This document shows positions 39,501 to 49,900 of a stretch of 64,000 bases of DNA, in pieces; position 1 is the stretch's first letter; every line of letters starts with the position of its first letter. The translations under genes were made by a program, and so were the position numbers. The stretch is taken from assembly GCF_902459465.1 (NCBI RefSeq), contig NC_047067.1, positions 14,644,840 through 14,708,839 on the forward strand. The letters are read 5' to 3'. Below the pieces are notes generated by a model. That model was not told the origin of the DNA. It ran no database searches and saw only the letters and a program-made list of their open reading frames with translations. The stretch is from Asterias rubens (Eukaryota; Echinodermata; Asteroidea; Forcipulatida; Asteriidae).

Positions 39501-42500
39501 CCTTTAAACAACTAGCGTTGTTTCCACTACTTTGTTTAACTTATTTTAAGCAACAAACGTTAAACAACTCGGGCTGTGGTCGAGTGTTTGAGATTTCACG
39601 ATTTCGGAGAGATTACGAAAAATGGAACACACATTGTGAGGAGCGTTTATACGCTTCTTGGAGTCATCCTTTGGGGCATAATCTTTTTTAAAGGCAGTGG
39701 CCTAATTGGTAATTGTCAAAGACTAGCCTTCACAGTTGGTGCATCGCAACATATGCATAAAATAACAAACCTGTGAAAATTTGAGCTCAATCGGTCTTCG
39801 AACTTGCGAGATAACAATGAAAGAAAAAAACGCCCATGTCACACGAAGTTGTGTGCATTTATAGATGGTTGATTTCGAGACCTCAAAATCTAAATCTGAG
39901 GTCTCGAAATCAAATTCGTGGAAAATTACTTCTTTCGCGAAAACTATGGCACTTCAGACGGAGCCGTTTCTCACAATGTTTTATACCATCAACCTCTCCC
40001 CATTACTCGTCACCAAGAAAGGTTTTATGCTAAAAATTATTTTGAGTAATTACCAATAGTGTCCACTGCCTTTAAGGTGCTACAGCGAATTCAGCCATAC
40101 CATATTACTTCGTAGTGAAATGTTTCTGAAAATGCTTTATACTATCTTTCTGCAGAATACATGTACTTCTCGTCTGCCTCGTTCTATCTAAACTACACGG
40201 GGTCTTATGAGTTCTCGATACCATGGCGATGGAACCTGACTGTTGTACTCATAATGGCCGTGTTTGGAATCGCAGTAAACATGGCCCTACTTCTGGTACG
40301 ATGATATCTATGCAGTCAGGGCACTAGTTCATAAAGCTTTTATTAAAGACACTGTACACGTTCGGTAACTGTCAAAGACCAGTATTCTCACTTGGTGTAT
40401 CCCAACATATGCATCGAATAACAACATAATTTGTCATCAAATTTGCAAGAGAATAATCAAAGAAGACACCCTTTTTGCGTTACTTTGTGTGCTTTCAGAT
40501 GCATTTTATAAGAGGCTTCAGCCGAAGTCTTTTATTATTTGAGTGAGAACTTACCTCTTTCTCAAAACCTTCGTTTCAGAGAGAGCCGTTTCTCACAGTG
40601 TTTTGTACTATCAAAAGCTCTCCGTTGCTCGTTACCAAGTAAAGTATTATCCTAACAACTATTTTTTGGGTAATTATTAATAGTGTCCAGTGCCTTTAAG
40701 CAGAAAGTATTGCTTGACATATTTATTTGCTAAGCAAAAATTGAGTTGGGTATCCAGCTACAACAATGCAAATTTAATGTCAAATTGACCGGTATACTTG
40801 TTTCTGATAAAAACAAGTTTTCTGTGCTTAACACATTGTTTGTGCTTACAGGCTTTATGAAATTGGGCTGTGCACTCTGTGGGTCAGCCTTTCTTTGACA
40901 GAAATGGCATAATTAATTGTCGCTACGCTCTTAAAGGGAAGGTACACGTTTGGTAATTACTCAAAACAAATATTAACTTAAAAACTGACTTAGTAACGAG
41001 CATTGAGAGCTGTTGATAGTATAAAACATTGTGGGAAACGACTCCCTCTGAAATAACATAGTTTTTGAGAAAGAGGTAATTTCTCACTAAAATAATAAAA
41101 GACTTCTAGCTAGAAGTCTTTTATTTCTATCTGAAAGCACACAAATTTGTCCATCAAGGGTGTTGTTTCTCTCATCATTTTCTCGCAAATTCGATGAACA
41201 ATTTAGCTCAAATTTTCACAGGCTTGTTGTTTAATGCTTATGTTGGGATACACCAAGTGAGAAGACTGGACAATTACCAAACGTGTACAGTGCCTTTAAT
41301 ACAGCTGTTACCTGTTAAGTCTACCAAAAAAACGTTCACGAGCCTCCCATTTCTAAACTGGTGTAGAAGATGATTATGTTGTTTGTAAAGGTATCAAGTG
41401 TTTCTACCAAAATGAACACAATACATCTGGCCTGGAATTTCATTTTGAACATATTGGAAGGGCACTTTCATTTTGCAAAGAGAGCTTCCATCTGAAAACC
41501 TGAAAGCCAATTGGAAACGTTTAAAGGGCACTAAAACCAAAACCAGGGGCTACGGAGTTGTCCTCTGTAGCCTGCGTGTACTCCCAGGCATAGATACACT
41601 GGGTGCATTCGTTTAGCTTCCCCGGGTCGACCCCGGTGTGTGGCGGGTTTTTTTTCCAGGACGAACGTGGGTAATTTTCTGCACACATTCGTCCTGGAAA
41701 AAAAACGCCACACACCGGGGTTGACCCGGGGAAGCTAATCGAACGCACCCACTATTTTCATTAAAGTCTGAGGTATACGTCTAAATACAGCGTGACCTTT
41801 CTATAAACTTGTCTTCCTATCTTTTCCGCAGGTGATTGTACTAAACCAGCACATGCGCACAATATCCAACCTGCTGGTTGCAAACTTGGCCGTGGCTGAC
41901 CTCATCATGTTCTTTTTCTCAGTGCCCTTTGACATTGTCCAATGGAACGTCAGCACTTGGCCACGTGGTATTGGAGGTAAAATCCTCTGCAAATTGGGCA
42001 GTGCAGTATGGGGGCTCGCTCAGGTGTTATGCGTTGCGTCACTAACGGCAGTCAGCGTGGAGCGTTATTGCTCCTTGCGCTGGCCGCGGATGCAGGTGAA
42101 ACGTTCCTTCCTCATACTTGGGGCGGTTTGGCTGATAGCTATCGTCTTCGCTATACCCATCTTGAGATTCGCTAACGTGGAACACTTCGGGAAGTACATC
42201 TCGTTCTGCTACGTTGTACCGCCGTGGGGTACGTTTGCACGGGCCGTCACCACGACGTATTGCGCCCTAACGTACGTCCTACCGGTGATTGTGATCTCGT
42301 GCTGCTACGTCGGCATGGCGTCGACGCTGATGTCTCGCAATGACGGCGCTGACACGGCGTCGGTGCGTGCACGGCGTCTACTCAGCGTGGTGGTGCTGAT
42401 TCTTGCCATATCTTTTGTCGTGTGTTGGTTTCCTATTCAGTTTGTTAACCTTTATGTTCTGTTCATGGATCCATATTCCATGTCCTTTGAATTCATTATC

Positions 42501-42722
42501 AGTTGCTGGGAGGTTGGTCATGTATTGGTGTACGTCAACTCCTGCCTGAATCCTCTGGTTGTGTTCATCATCAGCGGGTTGCATCGTAAACCGTTGGTTG
42601 GGTGTTTCACTAAAAATCGTAAGAAACCGTCCACGTCCAATCAGAATGATCCCTATTCTCAGATACAAGAAGAGGCATCCTTAAGTGAAACGGAACATGT
42701 GGATTTGGAGCCTTTAGAATGA
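36476..42722 (+). CDS. Class A (rhodopsin-like) GPCR, neuropeptide-receptor type (3 exons)
   Basis: Exons 36476-36509, 40156-40295 and 41832-42722 join in phase to 354 aa and TGA. It is a plasma-membrane seven-helix receptor. The N-terminus is acidic and short, with glycosylation sequons at N24 (NYT) and N38 (NLT). TM1 spans the exon 2/3 boundary. TM2 has LLVANLAVADLIMFF. C111 (ILCKLG) is the conserved TM3 cysteine. ERY is at 135-137 at the end of TM3. TM6 has VVCWFPIQF. TM7 has NSCLNPLVVFII, where the usual NPxxY tyrosine is replaced. The C-tail is Ser/Thr/Glu-rich. The ligand is not recognisable; peptide-receptor families are the closest in feel. The tiny first exon is inferred from a strong Kozak (CCACCATGG), a GTAAGT donor and matching phase. 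If it is wrong, translation could start at 40161 and give 341 aa. Confidence 0.88.
36812..36968. mobile_element. MITE family D copy
   Basis: This near-perfect palindrome has ends TGGGTGCGTTCGTTTAGCTT and CTAAACGAACGCACCCA. The arms carry GGTCGACCCCGGTGTGTGGC, and the centre has GGACGAACGTG inverted. It lies in GPCR intron 1. Confidence 0.88.
37322..37478. mobile_element. MITE family E-like copy
   Basis: TCTGCTAAGCAGAAATGAG and AAAGCAGCTCTATGAAACTGG are present, followed by GCCC. Confidence 0.55.
37842..38172 (+). mobile_element. MITE family A copy, diverged
   Basis: It starts near GGCGCTGGACACATTATTGG. The internal AACAAACCTGTGAAAATTTG and CAGAGGGAG landmarks are present. The right end is degraded. 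Confidence 0.6.
38219..38587. mobile_element. MITE family B, long copy
   Basis: The palindrome has ends related to AAAGGAACACGTTGCCTTGG. The centre GGTCGGCCATTTATGG...TAATGGCCGACC is itself inverted. The right end has lost the final TTTAA. Confidence 0.75.
38763..39030 (-). mobile_element. MITE family A copy, reverse, truncated
   Basis: It begins TTAAAGACACTGGACACTAT and reads through the right half in reverse. It fades out into a poly-C and CA-rich stretch at about 39000. Confidence 0.65.
39165..39508 (+). mobile_element. MITE family A copy
   Basis: It has ACACTGGACACTATTGG at the left, GTGTCCACTGCCTTTAAA at the right, and all internal landmarks. Confidence 0.75.
39689..40075 (+). mobile_element. 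MITE family A copy, full length
   Basis: It begins TTTAAAGGCAGTGGCC and ends GTGTCCACTGCCTTTAA, 80 bp before GPCR exon 2. Confidence 0.82.
40156..40295 (+). CDS. GPCR exon 2, N-terminus and TM1
   Basis: The acceptor is TCTGCAG and the donor is GTACGA. It encodes YMYFSSASFYLNYTG and the TM1 segment VVLIMAVFGIAVNMALLL. It lies between two MITE copies. Confidence 0.85.
40345..40701 (+). mobile_element. MITE family A copy
   Basis: It begins TTAAAGACACTGTACACGTT and ends GTGTCCAGTGCCTTTAA. It starts 50 bp after GPCR exon 2. Confidence 0.75.
40699..40872. mobile_element. MITE family E-like copy
   Basis: It starts AAGCAGAAAGTATTGC, includes TTTGCTAAGCAAAAATTG, and ends GGCTTTATGAAATTGGGC. It abuts a MITE A copy. 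Confidence 0.6.
40931..41300 (-). mobile_element. MITE family A, GGGAAGGTACACG subfamily
   Basis: It begins TTAAAGGGAAGGTACACG and ends CGTGTACAGTGCCTTTAA. The centre has the palindrome AGACTTCTAGCTAGAAGTCT. Confidence 0.8.
41600..41751. mobile_element. MITE family D copy
   Basis: The palindromic structure is the same as at 36812, with TGGGTGCATTCGTTTAGCTT at the left. It lies in GPCR intron 2, 80 bp before exon 3. Confidence 0.88.
41832..42722 (+). CDS. GPCR exon 3, end of TM1 through C-tail
   Basis: The acceptor is TTCCGCAG and the first codon is GTG (Val). It has 296 codons and TGA, and carries TM2-TM7 with the LAVAD, ERY, CWFP and NP motifs. Confidence 0.93.
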   Translation: MIVLNQHMRTISNLLVANLAVADLIMFFFSVPFDIVQWNVSTWPRGIGGKILCKLGSAVWGLAQVLCVASLTAVSVERYCSLRWPRMQVKRSFLILGAVWLIAIVFAIPILRFANVEHFGKYISFCYVVPPWGTFARAVTTTYCALTYVLPVIVISCCYVGMASTLMSRNDGADTASVRARRLLSVVVLILAISFVVCWFPIQFVNLYVLFMDPYSMSFEFIISCWEVGHVLVYVNSCLNPLVVFIISGLHRKPLVGCFTKNRKKPSTSNQNDPYSQIQEEASLSETEHVDLEPLE

Positions 42723-42764
42723 GAATGCATATGCCAAGAAGTTTCACACATTCAATACACTACC

Positions 42765-42910
42765 AGGTCAGACTTGATCCGGCTTAGAATTGACCTTGAT
42801 CATATTTGACCCGGATCTGACCCGAATCCGGGTCCCATGGAGCCTGACCCATGTCAAATTGACCCAGAAATGGATCAAAGTGATGATGCAAAATCCGCGT
42901 TAAAATCGGG
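42765..42910. repeat. GACCCGGATC-type repeat
   Basis: ATTTGACCCGGATCTGACCC and TTGACCCAGAAATGGATCAA are present. Confidence 0.55.
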
Positions 42911-42986
42911 ATTTTATTATAGAGTGAATTCAATCGGTCTCGTCACCATGGTGTGGGTTCGAATTTTGGTCATGACACTTGAGTCC

Positions 42987-43364
42987 TTAAAGGAACACGT
43001 TGCCTTGGATCGGACGAGTTGGTATATAAAAAGCTTTTTAATCGTTTTTTATAAAATACATATGGTTGGAAAGATTTTGTAAAAGTAGGATACAATGATC
43101 AACACAAATATGCCTCGAAATTGCGTGGTTTTTCCTTTTACTGTGCTAACCAACACGGTCGGCCATTTATGGCAGTCAAAAATTTGACTCGCATAAAAGT
43201 CGACGAGATAAAAGGAAAACCGTGCAATTTCGAGGCACGTTTGTGTAGATCATTGTATTCTACTTATACAACATCTTTCTACCCATATGCATTTTTTTAA
43301 CAAAAACGGTTACAAACACTTTTCAAAGACCAACTCGTCCGATCCCAGGCAACGTGTTCCTTTA
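42987..43364. mobile_element. MITE family B, long copy
   Basis: It begins TTAAAGGAACACGTTGCC and ends GGCAACGTGTTCCTTTAA. It lies 265 bp downstream of the GPCR stop. Confidence 0.8.
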
Positions 43365-44560
43365 ATAAGCAAGACACTTTACTACCATTGCTTCTTTATA
43401 CCAGGGGTATAAATGGGTAGGCTTACCCCAGGGTAGAGGTTGATACTGTGTTTAGAAAAAAATGTAATGGTGCTATATAAGCCTTTAACGTGTAATAAGC
43501 ATTTTTAAGCATTACATTTCGGTATTGCATGTAAATACTAATTAGTTTCCATTGTAAAGACATTGAGATAATGTTGTAATGTGCCTTTTCATAATATATG
43601 CTATTATTGTTTCAACTTAATACGAAAGCCCGCAGTGACATGCAAAGCATTGCAATACATACAAAGACATTAATTCGGAAGTGTATTTAAAAAATATATA
43701 AAAAGTTTTTTTTTTTCAACGTGTTATCTACTTGTAACGACGTCTAATTTGCTCGTTATTTCGACTTTGTAAGTTAATCTCCGGTATGGTCCCGTACCAG
43801 TTGTTATTCTGTGCTTTTACACGTAATGCGCACGTTAAACTTTGCGTTGTGAAACACTCAACGGCTTTACGTTCATGTAAATTACGTGCATTTGAAGCAG
43901 GCCTATTTACGTCGCATTAAATTGAAGATTGTAAATGCGTATTTTTTCAAAAATTTCACGAATGAAAGTAACTTAATATCTTGTTTGTACTTCTATCAAC
44001 ATTTCGGCGAGTATTGTGCTAGAACAATGATGTGTTGTTGCGAACAAAGCTACTTATGTTGTTACTACTTTGTAATTGTTATTTGCTGTAAGTCTAAGTA
44101 GCTTTTAGAACCCAATTCAATTTATTTTATGAAACTTTAAGTTGTGTTTCTGTATTATGGGAACAAAAAAGAACCAACTAACTTATATTTGTTGTTTTCA
44201 ATCTGCTGGGGTGTTGGGGGTGTAAAACGACAGATTCACAGTCGACAAAGTGTTTAATGGCAAGGTCATCAATTTAAGGCAGATACATGTTAAAGTATAC
44301 GAAAGGTACACACTTAACCTACCTTCATTGCTACCTACTCCTGTAAATATACAATGTACTATTTTTATATCTTTTGCTTTTTTTAAATTTACAACATCAC
44401 TAATTTATATTTCTTGCTTTAACAAAAATTATAACATGTAGTTAATGTTAATTTTGTATCGTAGTTAATAAAAACAAAATGAGACCAAAAACTGAACGAT
44501 GATTCGCGGACATTTTTAAGAAATCGTGTGTTAGATTGTGTTGAAAAATGTGTGGGACAG
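43365..44560. other. Intergenic, nothing recognised
   Basis: This is AT-rich sequence after the GPCR gene. Short open frames (e.g. 43886-44101, 44250-44441) have no splice or motif support. Confidence 0.45.
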
Positions 44561-44662
44561 TATAAATGTTTCGGTTTTTTGGCTGGCAACCAGATTCTGC
44601 TAAGCAATAAATGTGCTTAAAAAGTGTTTGTGCTGACAGGCTTTGTGAAGTTTGGCACAGTT
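44560..44662. mobile_element. MITE family E-like fragment
   Basis: GGCTGGCAACCAG, TCTGCTAAGCAATAAATG and GGCTTTGTGAAGTTTGGC are recognisable. Confidence 0.45.
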
Positions 44663-44998
44663 CTAGGCATAATGTTGACTAATAAATCATAATTATCACT
44701 GGCGAATTGTACTGAATTCACAAACGGTATTGTCGGAGCAAGCATTGCCGGAAATGCTATTGCTCCTTTCAAAGGCATAACAACGGAACAAAACAATGTC
44801 CAATGTGACTGCGGCCAAGTCAAAAAGGAAAGTTTTAAATTTGTTTGAAACTGTTCGGTTATTTAAATCCTATATAAATGCGGATATATTCAATGACACC
44901 ACGGAGGTCTACCTCCATGATAAGACTAACCTGTTAACATTTAATTTCGAAAGATGGTTGCATTTTGGAGGTATCGCCGATATTCCTCGAGCGGTCAC

Positions 44999-45255
44999 GT
45001 CCACACCGTTATTGTCCACACCGTTATTGTCCACACCGTTATTGTCCACACCGTTATTGTCCACACCGTTATTGTCCACACCGTTATTGTCCACACCGTT
45101 ATTGTCCACACCGTTATTGTCCACACCGTTTATTGTCCACACCGTTTATTGTCCACACCGTTATTGTCCACACCGTTATTGTCCACACCGTTATTGTCCA
45201 CACCGTTATTGTCCACACCGTTATTGTCCACACCGTTATTGTCCACACCGTTATT
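44999..45255. repeat. 15-bp minisatellite, 17 copies
   Basis: The unit is GTCCACACCGTTATT. Two units carry one extra T. Because the period divides by three, several frames stay open (CPHRY, VHTVI or STPLL repeats on plus); none has gene context. Confidence 0.97.
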
Positions 45256-45404
45256 GGTATACACAATCTGAAACGTATCTAACAGAAACGTTTCTTTATG
45301 GTTTCTTATATTCAAATTTTGGGGTATGAAAGCTGTTTATGTTTTTCCAAAATTACATTACTTCAAAGTGAAATTATGTTTAATGTCAAAAGCTGCTTTA
45401 CTTT

Positions 45405-45456
45405 CAATGCCATTAAATTAAAGAAATGATAGTCAAACGTACACCTTCCCTTTAAG
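45405..45456 (+). mobile_element. Possible MITE family A right-end scrap
   Basis: Only GTCAAACGTACACCTTCCCT and TTAAG are recognisable. Confidence 0.35.
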
Positions 45457-45921
45457 CAAGTATAGCGAACCATTGCTTAAACAAGGACAGGTCAGGAGTA
45501 TATTTTCAGAGTAGGTTTGATTGTTTTAACGGAAGTCCTGTGGCCTTGTATATATTTACCGCAATATCAGAGTATTGAACTGTTACTAATACAATACCTA
45601 TTGTCATGTTGCACTTGCATGAACCGTTACCAGTGACGTAACGTGTGTGTGGGGGGGGGGGGCGTGACCCCTTATTATGTCTGTGCCCCATGCCCGGCCC
45701 ACCCTTGCATTTGAATTAGGATTGGACATTTCCCAAACTAAATGATACGTTTCATACGCTTTAAAGTGATAATGTCGATTTTTTTTTTTTACTATTTTCC
45801 ATTTTAACACAGATAGTAAGCATTTCTATATTTATGTCTATACTATTGCGCCAGACTTTCGTAAGTGACTAGAACAAAAACGCTTAAAACATGCTTACAA
45901 TGTAACAATTCAGTATTGTAC

Positions 45922-46141
45922 TAATGGACCCTTCCCGTGAAATATGCTAATCACATTCACGCATGCGTACACCCCCTGTTTGTTGGCAAACGCCATAGAG
46001 TTGTGCAATAAGCAGACGCGCAATCGCGTCTGCGTCACGCACCCATTAGCCGTGTATAAAACAGCGCGATAATTTTGCCAACCAAAATGTTAGTGCGCAG
46101 GCGCTATGTGCAATTTACATATTTCATGGGAAGGGTCTATT
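45922..46141. mobile_element. TIR MITE, 220 bp
   Basis: TAATGGACCCTTCCCGTGAA and its near inverse at the right (TTCATGGGAAGGGTCTATTA) are the ends. The interior is CpG-rich with GACGCGCAATCGCGTC. Confidence 0.78.
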
Positions 46142-46445
46142 ACAGACTTTACCTTTTGTTAATTGTTTACAACAACAAAATTGTAACGAAATTTCTTTAC
46201 ACAACTATCAGGCATGCAACTTTGCCTCGGATCAGCTGATTTCCACTTTTTTAATTCTCAGTTTTACCATTCAAATTTGAAAAAAATCATTGACAATTTT
46301 AATTTCCTCTTCTTTGGTGAAGTTACAGTTACATGCTTGAACTATTGGCCGGCTGAAAACTACACAAGGATCGCATGTGGTGCTTTTACTCATTTGCATA
46401 TAAAGTAAAAGGTCAGTGAAAATCTAGCTTCAGTTTGCTGTCATT

Positions 46446-46900
46446 TCATCCTCCAACGTAATATAATGCAGCCGAGCCGTCAGACTGTAGCTGTTCTATG
46501 ACTGAAGCTTCTTTAGACAGCAAACAGTCGTTGTTATGTGTGACGACGAACCACGTACAGGCTTCGCTGATGCAAGCGGCTGCACATTTTAGCATAGATC
46601 TATTGATCGTCTTGAAAACCACGTGATCAGAAAATGTCTTTCCTACTGTGTGTAGGTAGACGTTCTTCTCTCTACGCTTACACGTAGAGATGCTTAGTGT
46701 AGATGTAGACGGTTCACTACCCTGAGATGTAGTTAAGTGATCCTTCTCGGTTGAGAGTCTCCCCTCTTCATCACCTGAGGGCGTGGTCATGATGTCATCC
46801 TCAAGATGGTGCAGAGTTGTTGAAAGCTGCACTGTCTGGAAATCGCCACCCTCCCCTGGTGTCTCGGTTATATCTTCGGTAATGGGGACGGTTACGGGAG
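46446..46900 (-). CDS. CTLD gene B exon 9, linker and PAN-like domain
   Basis: The acceptor is TGTACAG and the stop is TGA. It encodes PVTVPITEDITETPGEGG, a Ser/Thr linker, then a PAN/apple-like segment with SMLKCAAACISEACTWFVV and NNDCLLSKEA, ending ALYYVGG. Confidence 0.85.
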
Positions 46901-49900
46901 CTGTACAAAACGGTTGAAGAATGAATCACATTATTACTGTGCCCAAACCCGCTCTAATAACATTGCCTGATGTTTTATAGTTTTAGTTTTAAAACAATAT
47001 CTGCGCGCATTTAAACACAATTTTTTTCCCGAGCAAACGGTACACTTTTTGATTACCATGACAAAATATATTAAGATCATGCAATACGAACCAGCTATGC
47101 ATTCCAATTTCGTTGAAAAATTAAAATAACTTCTCTATAGAAAAGCTTGTAACACTTTCCACAATCCCTTGAGCAAACGACGGCATTTTAGCAATCAAAT
47201 TTTACCATCCATACAGACAGCGGACCAGTCTATGATTACACCAACCTTCTGTGGAAGGGCGCCCTCCGGTTGTTGTACTCTGCTCATCGTCAGAATGTGT
47301 AATAGGTTGTAGTGTCTGGATAACCTCATCTCCCATTTCAGTTACGACTTCAGTTACAAGAACTGCAATTAAATTGAAAATCAAATAGGTCAATTGAAAT
47401 GATGCTACAGTGTAGTTGGTTGCCTCCAAGTTGCCGGAAAAAACTGCCATGTGTGGCAAGGCCCTTAATATTGTATAATGAACATTACGTGCTGCTTTGT
47501 CACTCGTCATGCGTTCAACTATGTAATGTTTAATCCCGATGTTACTGTATTATAAGAAAGTCAAACAAAATATGTATGTAGTAATGGTGAGATGTCTTTA
47601 TGTTTTCAGGCAGACGAAATTAAACCGAACAATTTGGTTCAACCCAAATCATTTATGTAAGCGCTTTGTGTAAACCAAAATAAGATTTTAAATTGTGCAT
47701 GGTTGAAGTATCACTATAAGAGAGGTTTTAATATGACTATCTCTTTAGAGAAATGTTGGTTAACGACTCAACATTTTGATCAGATGCTTTGATTGTCTTC
47801 GGAAGAATGCTGGACTCTGTAAACCAAAATAAGCATTAGTTGATAATAAAAAAAATAGTTGACTGTTTTTAGATCTTTGGCACTCATAAAAGCTTTCTTG
47901 TTTTTAATCAAATTTTGGATAAACAAATTTATCATACAGTAGATCTACCTGATTTCCATGGTTTTTTTTATTTTGACAGTGCTCGTTTGAATTTTTTTTT
48001 AGTGAAACACCCACAAATTATTGACATTTTCGTCCTGCTGTGAATCATCGCACCTTCAGTTATCAAGTTTTCCTCTGACGTTACTGTCATGATTGGTGAA
48101 GACGTCTGGGTATCCACAAGTTGCACAACTGTAGTAGACTGCATGGTCTGAATGTTATCCTCGGCGGGTGTCTCCGTTATGATTTTCGTTGCGAGAATTG
48201 TTGATTGAGCTGTCACTATAAGCAATTAGGGAATATATTGTCAGTCATAAGGGTCATTGTTATGTGGTCATAATATGAGAGCTCTTCAATGAGACTCCGA
48301 CTTCAGCTCTGTCAGCCATCTTGTAGCCATGTATCGAAAGCCGAAGCCGGTGTCCCAGGGAAATCTTGCCGCCGGAGATTCTATCCTCCTTATGGGAACT
48401 AAACGTGGGCTTGAGGAGGTTGACTCAAAAGAGGGCGCTATCAGAAGAAGTGTACAAAGTATGAGGGGACAGAAACTCCGTGGGGACAGAATCTCCTGCC
48501 GAACCGGTCTTTAGCAATAATGCCGTTGTGGTGTTTTTTACCATATAGCTATATAGCTCTATGGTTTTTACATAGAGATTAAATTAAAACACCCCTGTTG
48601 TTTGCAGTGTAATTCTATGCTTACCATTTTCAGTAGTTTTCACATTGAGCGTAGTGGCAAGAGTGGTTGTTATGACTTCTAAATTTAAGAACAAACAAAA
48701 CATCGTTAAACAAAATTCTGTGAGTTATTTATTGATTGTTGTTACACAAGAGAACCACCAAGTTTTTTGCAGTTCAATTCTAAACTTACCGTTTTCAGTA
48801 GTTTGCACTTTGGTCGTAGTTGCAAGAGTGGTTGTTATTATTTCTAATTTAAAGAAAAAACACAAACACAGTAGAGTTGTCAGTAGTCTATGTGATTTAT
48901 TTCTTAACAGTTCTTCCACCGTTGTTCAAAGTTGAATTGGGACAACTCATCTTCGATTTGGGAGAGTTTGTAAAATTCAATTCGTAATCTTTTTTTTAAT
49001 CACAAGAAAATAACTTCAGTTGTTTGAACATTGATTCTAAACCAAGATCAAACAAAACAAATAGGAGAGGCTTTTTTCTATGACTTTTTTTTCACCGTTA
49101 TTCAAAGTTGATGGGGTTAGCTGCCAATTATGAGTGACGTACCGATCCTTGCTCTATGCATGAATACACTAACAAGTTGTGGAACTCGTTAAAAGAACAA
49201 CATGTGGCCCACTTGCTCAATGCATGTGACCCATTTGCTCACGTGTGGCCCTCTTGCTCACTTGGTGCGCAAGGTGACAATTCAAAATTTGTTTGTAAGT
49301 TTCGGGACTAACCGGACCTTATGAAATCTTGAACGGCTAATGACATGACATTTGTAGTTCTTTGCTATGGAAATATTTGTGCAGTTTAATTCTGAGCTTG
49401 CCGTTTTCAGTAGTTTGCACTTTGATCGTAGTTGGAAGAGTGGTTGTTGTTGTTATTATTTCTATAATCAAGAACAAACAAAACAAATAGTAGAGGTTTG
49501 TTCTGTGATTGTTTTCCTTTATTTTCGGTTTGGGAGAGTTCAATTCTTACAGTTTTTAGTTGTGAAGAAATAACAAGAAAATTTATTTTTAACTTGATCA
49601 TTTCAAACAAATTCCATAAATACTTCCGTCTAAACATTGAAACTGTTAGGGGAGTCTTATTAGAAAGGTAAATATGGAATTACTATTCACAAAATAAAGA
49701 CAAAATACGAACCGTTAAACTGGGAAAAGGATTACATTTTCTCTTCCTAAAACAATACGACATCATGACTATAATAGTGTCCACACAAAGAAATGAAGTA
49801 TTTTTAGTGCATTTACTCGATTCCTATTGTATATGGGTGCTTTTGCAACCCGAAATTTACATTTCCAACACTCCAAAGAAAAATCCACGGCCGCATTGAA

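Noticed and set aside
42378..42668. 96-codon minus-strand frame
   Set aside because: It is antisense to GPCR exon 3.
44909..45315. Long repeat-encoded frames on both strands
   Set aside because: They follow from a 15-bp period and have no start context, splice signals or family similarity.
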